From NCBI RefSeq assembly GCF_030052815.1, contig NC_079496.1, forward strand, positions 40,077,593 to 40,141,592: a stretch of DNA of 64,000 nt, in the 5' to 3' direction. The notes under the pieces were generated by a model. That model saw only the letters and a list, made by a program, of their open reading frames with translations. It did not search any database and was not told where the DNA came from. Below, in pieces: positions 24,501-37,053 of this stretch (position 1 is the first letter of the stretch; the number at the start of each line of letters is the position of its first letter). Origin of the DNA: Hevea brasiliensis (lineage: Eukaryota > Streptophyta > Magnoliopsida > Malpighiales > Euphorbiaceae). Made by a program: the position numbers and the translations under genes.

Positions 24501-26490
24501 GAAATCTAGCAAATCTGAGGCAGTGGGAACATTATAGAGGCCTGCATCTGAGCCAGCAGAGAGGCTAGAGGCCAGAGCACCTGCCAGAGCCTATGGCATA
24601 AGAGCTCAAGAGGAGCAAGATGCTCTAGACGTCATCAGGGGTACATTCTCCCTCTACAATACATCTGTGCATGCATTGGTGGATCCAAGATCCACTCATT
24701 CATACATCTGCATCAACTTACCCGTAGAAAGGGGGATATTAATAGGGGAGAGCGACCAAGACATTCTGGTCACTAATCCATTGGGTCACAGTGTAGTGGT
24801 GAACAAAGTGTACAAGGGTTGCTGTTAAGGATTCAGTGGTATGAATTCTTGGCAGACTTGATTGTGTTGCCTTTTCATGAGTTTGATGTGATTTTGGGAA
24901 TGGACTAGTTATCACGTCATCAGGCAATGGTTCATTGTAAATTGAAGAGAATTTCCTTGAAAACTCCTAAGGGTAATGAGATTACAGTTGTGGGGGAAAG
25001 GACAGATTTTTTGTCCAATGTCATATCAGCCACAGTGGCAAGAAAACTGATGAGAAAAGGTTGTGAAGCCTACCTTGCGCATGTGGTGGACACTAGGCAG
25101 GCTAAGCCAGATCTGTGTAACATACCCACAATAAGAGACTTCCCAGATGTGTTCGCTGAAGAATTGCCCGACTTACCACCAGAAAGGGAAGTCGAATTTA
25201 TTATTGAGATACTACCGGGTACAACACCAATCTCTATTGCTCCTTATAGGATGGCACCCATGGAATTGAAGGAACTAAAAATCCAGTTACAGGAGTTACT
25301 AGATAAGGGGTTCATATGCCCCATTGTGTCATCATGGGGAGCTCCAGTGCTATTTGTGAAGAAGAAGGATGGGACTTTGAGGTTGTGCATCGATTACCGA
25401 CAGTTGAATAAAGTGACAGTAAAGAACAAATATCCGTTGCCTAGAATTGATGATCTGCTTGATCAGTTGAAGGGAGCAGGAGTATTTTCTAAAATTGATC
25501 TCAGATCAGGGTATCATCAGTTAAGGGTGAAGGATGCAGATGTGTCAAAGACTGCATTCAGAACCCGGTATGGGCATTATGAGTTTCTAGTGATGCCCTT
25601 TGGCCTAACAAATGCACCAGCAGCATTCATGGACCTTATGAACCGTATCTTCCATCCATACCTAGATCGGTTCGTAGTGGTCTTTATTGATGATATTTGG
25701 TGTATTCCAAGACTAGGGAAGAACATGATGAGCATTTGAGGATTGTTCTGCAAACCCTGAGAGAAAAGAAGATGTATGTTAAGTTGTCCAAGTGTGACTT
25801 TTGGTTGAATGAGATTGCATTCCTTGGACACATAGTGTCAGCTGATGGGATTAGGGTGGATCCCAAGAAAATAGAAGTAGTGATGGAATGGAAGCCTCCT
25901 AGGAATACAACTGAGGTCAGAAGTTTCTTGGGGCTAGCTAAGTATTATAGAAGATTTGTGAAGGGATTTTTTTTAATAGCTGCTCCAATGACCAAGTTGT
26001 TACACAAGAATGTCAGATTTGACTGGAATAACAAGTGTCAGGCCAGTTTTGAGAAGTTAAAGGCTATGTTGACAGAGGCACCAGTGTTAACACAGCCAGT
26101 GTCGGGAAAGGACTTTGTGGTCTATAGTGATGCCTCTCATAATGGGTTAGGGTGTGTATTGATGCAAGAGGGGAAGGTGGTCGCCTATGCATATAGGCAA
26201 CTAAGGCCACATGAACAAAATTACCCTACCCATGATCTAGAACTTGTAGCAATTATCTTCACATTGAAGATATGGAGGCACTACTTGTATGGTGAAAAGT
26301 GCTACATTTACACAGATCATAAAAGTTTGAAATACTTGCCAACCCAGAAGGAGCTCAACCTAAGACAGAGGTGATGGATTGAGTTCCTGAAGGACTATAA
26401 TTGTGTGATTGACTACCATCCTGGGAAGGCAAATGTAGTTGTTGATGCTTTGAGCAGAAAATCCATAATAGCTTTGAGATCATTAGATGC
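24501..26490 (+). pseudogene. A2 protease, reverse transcriptase and RNase H
   Basis: Protease near 24600-24780: ALVDPRSTHSYI, where B1 and B2 have DPGSTHSY, so the key glycine is now arginine (AGA) and the enzyme could not work. After a frameshift near 24830 and a TAG in the GMDW stretch, a 270-residue open part holds the reverse transcriptase: [78 protein letters not shown] 1-bp loss just after the IDD motif (about 25695) shifts the frame; the rest ([28 protein letters not shown], then RNase H with [18 protein letters not shown] and [10 protein letters not shown]) is open to a TGA at 26372. Confidence 0.9.
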
Positions 26491-27918
26491 CCGTCTATCC
26501 TTGGCTCGAGATGGAGCTATTTTGGCTGAGTTGTAAGTGAGGCCAAACCTGCTACAGTAGATTTTAGATGGGCAGAGGGTAGATGAGAAATTAATGACTA
26601 CTGTGAGTAAAATCTCAGAGGGGAAAGCAACTGACTATGAGGTGAAAGCAGATGGGTGTCTGTATTACAAAAGAATAGTATGTGTACTAGACGATGGGGA
26701 ATTAAAGGCCAAAATTCTGAAAGAGGCACACACCAGTGTTTATACTATGCACCCAGGAAGTATAAAAATGTATCATGACTTGAAGCTTCATTATTGGTGG
26801 CCTAGTATGAAGAAGGACATAACTGACTATGTGACTAAATGCTTGACATGTCAGCAAGTGAAGGCAGAACATCAAGTTCTATCGGGTTTGCTACAGCCTA
26901 TACGCATACCTGAATGGAAATGGGATCGGGTCATCATGGATTTTGTAGCTGGTCTACCTCTCTCCCAGAAGAAGCATGCTGCGGTATGGGTGATAATAGA
27001 TAGATTGACGAAGTCAGCACACTTTCTGCCAGTTAGAACTAACTACTCACTAGAGAAGTTAGCAGAATTGTATATTAGTGAGATAGTTAAATTGGATAGA
27101 ATTCCACTTTCCATCATATCTAATCGAGACCCAAGGTTTACATCGAGATTTTGGAAGAAGTTGTATGAATCCTTGGGTACACAACTCCACTTCAGCACAG
27201 CTTTCCATCCTCAGATGGATGGGCAATCAGAAAGAGTAATCCAGGTAAACAATTGAAACTGATTGAACTAATACAAATATTGAACTGAAATGATAATAAT
27301 AACATGAAATATATGTCAGGTCCTTGAGGATATGCTGAGGAGTTATGTCATTGAGTTTGAGGGAAGTTGGGATAGATACCTCCCACTGGCAGAATTTGCA
27401 TACAACAATAGCTACCAAGCTAGCATCCAAATGGCCCTGTATGAAGCACTGTATGAGAGGAAATGTAGAACTCTAGTGTGTTGGACTGAATTAGGTGAAG
27501 ATAAACTAGTAGGGCCAAACCTGGTGAAACAGACTGAGGAAAAGGTAAGTTAAGCCCTAGGTTCATTGGCCCATATGAAGTCATTCAACGTGTGGGTCCA
27601 GTGGCCTATCGGGTAGCTTTACCTCTAGAGCGGGACAAGATCCACAATGTGTTCCACGTATCTATGCTAAGAAGATACCGCTCAGATCCTTCACATGTCA
27701 TCTCCATGGAAGAAATTAAAGTACAACCGGATTTGACATATGAAGAAGAACCCATACGGATCATGGCTCGGGAAGTGAAAGAGTTGAGGAATAAGCAGAT
27801 TCTACTGGTGAAAGTGCTTTGGAGGCACCACAACACCAAGGAGGCAACTTGGGAAAGTGAAGAGATGATGAGACAACAGTTCCTTCAACTATTTGCATCA
27901 GGTAAATTTCGAGGATGA
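26491..27918 (+). pseudogene. A2 integrase and chromodomain
   Basis: Integrase with the zinc finger (KEAHTSVY, HPGSIKMYHDLKLHYWW, KCLTCQQVK), core aspartates ([18 protein letters not shown]) and glutamate (MDGQSERVI). At 27245-27319 a 75-bp intron-like insert breaks the frame at the codon after RVIQ; the protein resumes as VLEDMLRSY. A deletion of about 150 bp near 27550 takes out the segment between QTEEK and the GPYEV module. The last open part holds GPVAYRVALP, NVFHVSMLRRYRSDPSHV and a chromodomain (VKVLWRHHNTKEATWESEE), ending at 27918. Dead through these breaks. Confidence 0.9.
27245..27319 (+). other. Intron-like 75-bp insert in the A2 integrase
   Basis: Begins GTAAAC, ends GTCAG, is AT-rich, has branch-like CTAAT near 27270 and an in-frame TGA at 27254-27256. 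Removing it exactly restores the integrase frame between two residues that are adjacent in B1 and B2. The direct repeat CAGGT lies at both edges, so a small insertion with a 5-bp duplication is the alternative. Confidence 0.5.
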
Positions 27919-27928
27919 AATTTTTATT

Positions 27929-27941
27929 AGAGGGGAAGAGT
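27929..27941 (+). other. Polypurine tract of A2
   Basis: Purine-rich AGAGGGGAAGAGT, directly before the 3' LTR start TGTAACACC. Primer for plus-strand DNA synthesis. Confidence 0.85.
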
Positions 27942-30900
27942 TGTAACACCCTTACTGTAGCAATTCAGTACATTCTACTATTTCGGTGATCGATCTTGGT
28001 CCGGACAGTTAGAACGTCTGGAAAAATATTTAAACTAAAGTGAGGAACCATAATTAATTCAAATATTAATAAGAAAATTTAGGAAAAATTTTAGAAATAA
28101 AATACAACCGAGTTAAATGAGCCGGTGCCCTAGCGATGGGTAACCTAGTGGAAAGTTACAGTTCTCGCAACTAGGAGCCCTAGACCTAGGAGAAAATTCA
28201 TAAAATAATTTTGGAAATCCTAAGAAGAGTCATTGAGGTTTTAAGGCATTAGAATTCCAAGAAAATGCTTAAAAAAATTTTTCAATTAGTACAAACAATT
28301 TTGGTCTGTTAAGATAAACGGAGGGCACTTTGGTCATTTCGTCTTTAGAGATGATTTTTGGCCGACTTGTCTAGTTAAGTAAATATTTATCATGACATAA
28401 AATGTGAATAAATATTCCTAAAAATTAAATTGAAAATGAGTAGAGAATAAAATAAGAGAAAATAAGATAAAAGGCTAACTATGATATCACCATAATGTCA
28501 TTAAACATTTACCACCAATTACAATTAATCAAGCCCACTTAAAACAAATAAAAAGAGATAAAATTAAAAAGAAAAAAGTCATCAGCCACAGCCACAACCC
28601 AACTAGCCCTCTCCCTCTCCCATAGCCATTTCCTCCATGAAAGCTCACCAAAGCTCCCAACCTCACCTTGAAACCACTACTTAGCTTCACAAAAATTTGA
28701 TCTTGCAACTTGGACATTATCTAGGCAGCCAAAAGAGGAAGGAAAAAGCAAGTTTGGTTAACTTGAAATTCAGCTCCAACAAGGTTAGTGTCCAACTCTT
28801 ACCATTTTTGGTTTAATTCATGTTTAATGGCATGAATTGTGTAGGAATTATAAGAAAATAAAATAAACATATGTGTGTGTGCACCCTACGAATTTCAGCA
28901 GCTAGGATTCATTAGGGTTTGGTGATTTTTCTCGATAGCAAAGTGGTGATGAGCAGCCCTTGGTATTAAATGAGTGATTGAACATAGTTGTGTAAGTGAA
29001 ATGCAAAGATTATGCATGTATGACATGAAAAATTAGACATTTGAACACCATTAGGGTTTGCTCATGCATTGGTATTTTAACCTTCTAATGGTCAATTAGT
29101 GACCATTTGAATGTGTGTGAGAAGGAATTGAAGTGAGTAAGGGTGTTGGAGTTGAAATGAGGTGTGCTGCCCTTGGTGACCTGCAAGACTGGGTGTGAGT
29201 CCAGCAGGTTTGGGCAATTATAAATGGAGTTGTAGAGGTTCAATTGGTGCAAGGCCAATTGGACATGAAACTAGATATATAATGACACAACTTTGATGAA
29301 GAAATCCTGCCCATAAAACAAAATCAAATTAACCTAAAAATTGACCTAATCTAGGTGACTTGCATTCTGCTTGGGCAAAATGGCTAAATGAATAGTATTT
29401 ATTTATTTAGTCATAACTCAGCCTAGAAAGGTCCAATTGACCTGAAATTTTACCAAAAGATATCTGAGATATAGACCTACAACTTTCATGAAGAAACTAA
29501 ACTCAAATTTTGATCATAACATGTTCAGAAACTTACATGCAATCAGTGTACAAAACACTGTAGATTTAGTTCTGTCTAGAAAATCTAGAAAATTTGTAAT
29601 CTAGCCAGTTATGGTGTTTAGGCCATAACTTGAGATACAAAACTCTAAATGGAGTGATTCAAAAAAAGAAATGTAATTAGACACAATAAGAAACAATTTT
29701 CATGAAGACAACTTTGCCAAATTCCTACTGTACAAATGACCAACAGAACAGTAAACATAATGCTTGAAATCTAAAAATTGTGAATAACTAACACTAAGCT
29801 TAGAAATGGTATTGGCAACCAGTACCAACAAATTTAGAATGCAAAATGTGGTATGTTGGGAGTATTAGAACCAATGTACCTATTGTCTATGTAAAAGTCA
29901 ACATTTTAGTTGACTAATAAAATGAATAGTAACACCTAAACTTAAATTTCAAGAATTGAAAAATTTAAAAGTGTAACATGCCCTAGTACACCTAGCAAGA
30001 TTGGTTTGGATAGGTTGGTATGCCAATAGGGTTCAGTTAGCAGTACTGCACATGGCATTATGTCATTTTGTGATTTCATGGCCTTTAGCCATTCTGACAT
30101 TGTGATGATACTTGGCCTTGTGCCTAATATTTATTACAGCTCATTAGCTGTTCTGTAGTACATCGGGAGATACATATGTGACCGATGGTGTGACGGCCCG
30201 AAGTACTTGATACCCAGTGCCAGTTTACCCGTTTATCCAGTCCAGTCATTCAGTATAGGTTACTTGGACAACCAAAAATGAAAGTGGATAAATTTAATGA
30301 AATAATGAACATAACAAGTACAAAATCAATAAGACTACAAATAATTATCGAAAATTTGTCTGCATAAGACATCAATACATTCACTGCATATTTATTTTAT
30401 GTTATTTCTTTTTATTCTATTATTGGCACCACTAAGCATTATTGCTTAGAACATTACTTTTTACCACGCGTAGGTTCTGGAGAGATCGATAGAGAGCCCA
30501 GTAGACCATAGACTGGGTGAGACCATCTGCAGCTCTGCATAGTGTCTATGTCACCTCACCATCTTCAGTGCATTGGTAGGACACTAGGTTTCATTTTGGT
30601 ATTTTGTAATTAACTTTTATTTTCTCATGTATAATTGAGACTTATGTAATGTATTTTGGTATTAATGTAAATAGTGAAAATTGTGTTTATGAATGAAAAA
30701 TTGAATATTTATTTATGACTTGTATATGAATATCATGTGAAATGAATGAATGAGAAATGGAATTATTGTTGAAAAATATTGAGACTATATTGATGAAATG
30801 GAGTTTAGGAATGATTGAAAACATATTGAAAGTGTTTTTCATAGGTTTTGAAGAATTGTTTTCTCCATTTTTAGCCGGTACTCTGCCGGATTTTCTATAA

Positions 30901-31095
30901 AATTTGCGGAACCTCAAATAAATTTATGATTTCAATAAATGACTTAAATTAATTATACTTCACAAATTGTACTTCATAACTATAAAAAAAAATAAATAAG
31001 GAAGGATAAAAATAATTGAAATAAAATATGGTGTTCCGGTACATTGTGTGGCATATCTTACTCGGCTACACTGTAGACGGGTAAGGGGTGTCACA
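27942..31095 (+). repeat. 3' LTR of A2
   Basis: LTR of 3,154 bp ending GGGTGTCACA, followed by the target duplication TAACA. Collinear with the 5' LTR but with many changes, mostly transitions, near its start. The palindrome is at 29239-29263. No gene. Confidence 0.92.
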
Positions 31096-31100
31096 TAACA

Positions 31101-32050
31101 TGATCCTGTAGTATACCTAATAGATTACCAAACTTCGCTTACCGTTAACCCATTAAATACACTACAAGGGATTTTAAACCCTTTCCCTTTTAATTTTAAA
31201 TGGTGGGTCATAATTCTTAATTATTAAAATCCTCAAATTGAAATTTATTTTAAAATCAAAATTATTGATTAATTTAAAATCTCTGCAATTTTTGTAAAAA
31301 TCTCGGCAGAGTGCCGTCTATAATTTGGTAAAACAGTTCTTCCCAAGAACCTGTACAAGCACTTTCAATATATTTATCTCAACCCCAAACTCCAATATAG
31401 TTCAATTCAACTCAATTTCAACAACACAATTCAAATTCAATTCAATACCATTCCCAGCAATTTATAAAAACAAATCTCAAATAACTGAGCATTTCATAAA
31501 TTGAAATAAGAGGTTTATGTTACAACATTTTTACATATCAAAATAATTTACAAACTTTATTATACAACTGCTCAAGACCAATTACAGTACATACATATAG
31601 TCCATATACATTAAAATAAAAAGCTTACAAGGGGTATAATCTGTATACCTGGCAAAATCCAAAAGTACAGTCACTTCTAGCCACAAGCAGCCTACTCTGC
31701 TGCTTTATCTGTATCTCTACCTGCGACAGCAATGAAAAACCATCGCTGAGCCAATGTCTCAGTAGTGCACAACATTAAGAGAATGATAATTTAAACAATA
31801 AATAAATCACAAGTAAACCACTTGATGTGTTAACACATAAAATCATGCTTAATTCCGAAAGATAGAAAATTTCTTAAAGAAATCAATTTTCACTTCATAA
31901 TTCATCAAATAATATTTTTAACAAGTTACACAGCTTAATCATAATACCAATGTTCAATTCATCCTAATATCCAAAGGCTAATGAGGAATACCATAGCTAG
32001 CTAGCAAAATATATGAGTACTCATCCTATTCGTTCTCAACTGGCACACAT
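31101..32050 (-). repeat. Shared B LTR, second piece
   Basis: Collinear with about 56136-57078 of the B2 5' LTR. It lies between A2 and the 4.6-kb solo LTR. Ends with CACAT, the slightly decayed left copy of that insert's target duplication. No gene. Confidence 0.88.
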
Positions 32051-33049
32051 TATCACACCCTACTCCTTCGTAAGATGTAACATGATCCCGTAGTACACAG
32101 AATGAATTACCATACTTCGCTTACCGGTAACCCATTAAATATACTATTAAGGGATTTTAAATCAATTTTCGTGAAATTTAAATCATCGATTAAAATATGG
32201 TATTATAAAAATTTTTCAAAATTTCGGTAGAGTGCTGACTGTATTTTGAGAAAACAGTTCTTCAAACCTAAAAAGGAAATCACTCCCAATATGTTTTCTC
32301 AAATACAACTCCAATAAACTTCATTTCATCTCATAATTCAATCTCAATGATCAAATCATTTCATTTTCAAACCAATCTTATCATAAAAGAAACATTTCAT
32401 TGATTACAAGACTCAAAAATTAATATTACAAAACTATACAGGTAAATGAAATCTCAAATTTACATTACAATAACTTACATTTAATTACATACCAAAATAT
32501 TTTACAAGAGTTTTTATACAACTGCTCAAATTATTTACATACATATTATTACATGCATACATCAAACCTATGTACATGGGTATACCTATGATATACCTGG
32601 AGCTGATCTGAATGTGTCTTCAAGGCGTAGCTACAGAAATTTTCACTCAATTGCTCTATCCTTACTTTCACCTGCGACAGCATACAAAACTATCGCTGAG
32701 TGGTGAACTCAGTGGTGCAAAACTTTAACTTAAAACATAGTACAATATACCTTAACAAAATTACAGCAAATAATTTGGAAATCTGGATACTCATTAAATT
32801 CTAAAAATCAAAATATTTTTTGCCAATAATGTAAATCATTTGTATAAAATGACTTTGATCACGAAATTCAATTTATCAAATCACAACTAAATATTTAAGG
32901 TAATTCCAGCAATTTATGGAATTAAAGATTGATTGCAATAAAATCAGCTATACATAAATTCCAATTGAAATCAAAATTCTTTACTATTTAAAAATTCATT
33001 CCTTATCACTAACTATGCAAGACTAATCCGAAAGGGCCATCTCTAGGGT

Positions 33050-33119
33050 GATTCTAACTCCCTATGGTCGGGGAGGTTGAATCAGATTCTAACTCCCTAT
33101 GGTCGAGGAGATCGAATTA
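33050..33119. repeat. 35-bp tandem duplication in the 4.6-kb solo LTR
   Basis: Two copies (33050-33084 and 33085-33119), both starting GATTCTAACTCCCTATGGTC, a few bases apart in sequence. Not found in the other B LTRs. Confidence 0.8.
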
Positions 33120-36001
33120 TCGTGCACAGTACATACCACAATAATGAAACTTCCGAGAGGGCCATAACAAAAAACTTAGATCTAACCTTTAATAAGAGGA
33201 GAATCTAAGCCTGTGCACGTACCATGGTAATAAAAACAAAGCTAACTCCATTGTCCCCTCAACAAATGAGAGAGACGGGTAATAACCTAATCAAACATCT
33301 ATAGTGATATATAAAACAAAATCATGAATCTCTGTCCTTTTTGTGAGCATAAATCATAACACAATTCAATTCATTGTCAATTCCAATATCCAATAATTTT
33401 TATGCTCATCACAATTCAAAACATAAATTTGTATTTTTCCATGCAAATTTCCCATCACAGTTCAACACATATTCTATCACAATTTTTCAAAACGTAATTG
33501 ATTCAATCCACAACAATACTTAATACTTGTTGAAATACCATTTCACAAAGATAAATTCATACATACTATAACAATTTTAATAATCATTGAATTAAATCCA
33601 ATACTTGATAAACATAATACATAAGGAAAATAACTTCATTTAATCATATGAAATATTCAGAATAAAATCAATTAAAAACTAATTGTGCACAAACCTCTGA
33701 TGAGTCTCCTCTTGGCCTTGACTTAGTGGGTTTTATCCCTTCCCAGTGTCTTTTCTAACTGAAACACACAATTTAAACTGTTTCAGTACTCATTTAAATT
33801 GTTTCAAATAATAAGGTTCAATAATTAAATTTTATTAATACTATTCCTTTCATTAGTCAACCTATAATGTTGACTTTTAATGCACACTAGGTGAATTAGT
33901 TTTAATGTCACTAATATGTTCCATTTTTCATTCCTCACATGTTGATATATGTTGCCAATTTCATTTCAAAGCTTATTGCACTTTATTGTAATTATTTAGA
34001 TTTCATGGCCAATGTTTACTGTCTATTAGACTAAGCTACAGTGTAAATTTAATAGATTTCTCTTCATTAAATTGTTTCTCATTGTGTCTTCTTTAATTTC
34101 CTTTTTGAATCACTCCATTTGGAGTTGTATAGCTCTAGTTATGGTCAATTAACCATAATTAGTCAAATCTAAATTTTAGTTTCCTTTTTAGGCATTTTCG
34201 GTTCTGAATTTACTAATTTATTTGGACTATTTGTAATCACATTGAGGTCTAACATTCTTCATAAGTATTGTTGCCCTATGTCTTAGGGATAACCAAAAAT
34301 TTTGCTTACCATTTTTCAAGTCTTATAGAATTCTTTATAGAGAAATTGTTAACTTGGACTCAAAGGTCCTATATTGGCATGGTCCTCAATTAGGTCAATG
34401 GCTTTGACCTTAAATTCTGACCTTATACATTTATAATTTAAGGAAGTTGTCTAAAAAAATATTTTAGGTCTCTTTCTTAACTTTCTAGATTGGTATGACT
34501 CATTTAAATTGGCCACTTCTTGTGGGAGATATACTTATTTAAATTTTCTTGATTTTATGGTCAAATGTGCCAATTCTAGATTTTATGTGCCAATTTAATC
34601 AAGTTAATTGACCTAGTTCCCTTCATTTTTGGGTTTTGGTCAAACTACCAATATTGTAGATCTATGTCTTATTGAAATTTTGGGATTGATTTCATGTCAT
34701 TTGGAGTTATATGGACCAAGTTATGGTCATTTTACTATTGCTGGTCAAGTTGCACTTATATTGCAAAGTTTAGGTCATTTTTAGGTCAAAGTCAATTCGG
34801 CCAGTTTTTGTAACCCAACTTGTGCAAGTATTTTGACTTGGTTCTGGTCATTTCTGGGCTTTTGTGTCTTTATAAGAGTTGTAGCTCTATGTCTAAGCTT
34901 TCCATGGTATAAATTTCAGGTCATTTGGACCTTTTTTGAGTGAGTTATGACTAAAAGACTGATTATTGTTCATATAGTCAAATTATGGGTTCACATTTTA
35001 GGCAATCCGAATTTGGTCACTTTTTAAGTCATTTTCTAGGCAGAATTTTGGCAAGTTTTCTGCATGAAAGTTGGCCTATTTTATGTCTAGTTTTACCTCC
35101 AATTGGCCTCATACCAATTGGGGTCACACAAATTCACTTATAACCTAAAATGCATACTGCCTTTACTAACCACACTTTGCATTGAAAAATGGCACTTCTA
35201 ATGGACATCATTCACTTCACAATTTGGTCAATTGTCCAACAACAACCGAATGTAATCAAACGTCTAGTAATAACTCAATTTCATTAAATCAATTGTCCCA
35301 CAACAACTCAATTTAAGTCAAATATCCAGCAACACTTAATTCAATTAAATCAATATCCAACACTTATACAAATCTTCAAACTCTAATCAATTGATCAAAA
35401 CCACTAATGTACATTCCATTAACTCATAATCAACATTAATATAGATGATAATAAGGCCCTCCTAAGCACATCAAGGCTGCCTAAATTGGCACATATGCTT
35501 CAACTTCCATATTGACTTCATAACCTTACTTCAAATACACAATTCAAACATACACATGCTAATTAAACTCTTATACATTTAAGCACTTTAATCAACACCT
35601 CAAATCACCATTTACGCTAAGAAATAATTCATACACCCATGTACATGAGAGCTGCCAAATTGGAGACTTGTCAACACTCAACAATTTCTTCAAATTCTTT
35701 CATATTCCTACTCACCATAACCTCAATTACAAGTTTAATGAAGCAAGTAAGGAAAATAAGCACTTACCTCTTTTGAAGCTTGTCTAAAACTTCACCAAAA
35801 CCTTTCTTTCTTGCTCCCTATCTCTTCCCCAAGTTGTATGGACCAACTTTAGTGAAGGATAATGGAAGAAAATTGGATTGGATCGTGGAGAGAGAGAGCT
35901 TGGCCATGGATGGCCATGGATGAATTTGAATGGGAAATGGAATTCGGCCAAATGAAAGTGTGAGGAAAAAGAAGGTGAAAGTGGAGAAATCTGTCCACTT
36001 T

Positions 36002-36012
36002 GGGTTTTATAG
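36002..36012 (-). promoter_or_regulatory. TATA box of the 4.6-kb solo LTR
   Basis: CTATAAAACCC on the minus strand, about 650 bp into the LTR, close to the relative place of the TATA box in B1. Consensus-based call. Confidence 0.45.
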
Positions 36013-36668
36013 AGGTCCATTAAATAATACTTAGGGGAGCACTAATAATAACTAAAAGATTAATTAATTCAAGATTCCTAAAATTGCAATTATGTCCTCA
36101 ATCTAATACTATTTATATTGTATACCCAATTTCTTATTTTCATGGCATTTTCAAAATTTAATACCACTTATTCCTCATGAAAATTTAGGCCAAAAGTCCA
36201 CTCTAGGTGTAAAATGACCAAAATGCCCCTCTTCAGATTGTGTTTCAAATTTTTTGGTACTACCGATTTACTCCTTGTACAATCGATTTCTTTAATTTTT
36301 GTTTTTCTTTGTACTAATTTATTAATTTTTCTTTGACGATTCTAATGTCAATTATACTTCAATAAATCTTTAATTATGTCTCAAAACTTAATTCCGAGGG
36401 TTTTCCGCAGTCTTGGGGTCAGCTATTGCCTGCACCGAAACTTCCTCGTGCGGTCACCCATCGCTGCGGTGCTGGCTCGTTTAACTTAGTTTTATTTTCT
36501 CTCTTTTATTTTTCTTTAATTTTTCTTGTATTTTCTTTTTATTTATTTCTTCATTTCATGTCTCCTCACTAATATTTAAGTGTAGTTCCAGGCATCCTAG
36601 CTATCCAGACAGACACCGATCGCCGAAACAGTAAAACGCACTACCGAATATAGGGGTGTTACACACAC

Positions 36669-37053
36669 CTCAACACTTCAGCCAAAGAGGGAATTCAAAA
36701 TTAATTCATCCTACTAGGCAAGCTAATGAGGAATTCAATCAATTAATCATGATCACTGTGGTTTCAAATCATTTAAACAATTCCCAAGTATCAAGGCATT
36801 CAGCAATTAGCATTCAAATAAATTTTTCAACATTTAGGCCAACAGTATAGAATTGGTTTTATTCACAATTCTCAATAAAATAAAGTCATAATTTAATTTC
36901 ATAATTTAGTCAAAATAAAATTTCAATTTCAAATCAACAAGAAATTAATTGTTGTGCACAAATCTTTTATGAGTCGCCTCTTGGCTTTGACTCACTTTTT
37001 CTTTGGCATTCCCAGTGTCTTTTTCTATTGGAACACATAATTTACAGTGTTTC
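36669..37053 (-). repeat. Shared B LTR, third piece
   Basis: Collinear with about 57088-57516 of the B2 LTR (less the 41-bp duplication found there). It lies between the solo LTR and C1 and ends with GTTTC, the target duplication of C1. No gene. Confidence 0.88.

Larger units (their letters stand above)
20089..31095 (+). mobile_element. A2: complete Ty3/gypsy chromodomain element, family A
   Basis: An 11.0-kb element on the plus strand with a perfect target duplication TAACA (20084-20088 and 31096-31100) in a B LTR. 5' LTR 20089-23249, primer site 23255-23266, gag, protease, reverse transcriptase, RNase H, integrase, chromodomain, polypurine tract 27929-27941, 3' LTR 27942-31095. Coding regions are broken by many frameshifts and stops. 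The two LTRs are clearly diverged at their starts, which suggests an older insertion than C1. Tekay/Del-like by domain order and LTR length (inference). Confidence 0.93.
32051..36663 (-). mobile_element. Solo LTR of a B-related subfamily, 4.6 kb
   Basis: Single LTR of 4,613 bp on the minus strand, from TGTAACACC (at 36663) to GGTGTGATA (at 32051, last motif with one change). Target duplication CACAC at 36664-36668 and CACAT at 32046-32050, one mismatch. Removing it rejoins the B LTR in agreement with the B2 copy at 57078. It is about 1.1 kb longer than the other B LTRs and differs in its left third, so it is a separate subfamily. It holds the GCGATGGGTGACC block, the palindrome at 35097-35122 and a TATA box. 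No coding region. Confidence 0.88.

Noticed and set aside
27540..27560. A perfect splice donor, AGGTAAGT, in A2.
   Set aside because: It lies at the edge of the integrase deletion and I see no fitting acceptor; it is probably a chance product of the join.
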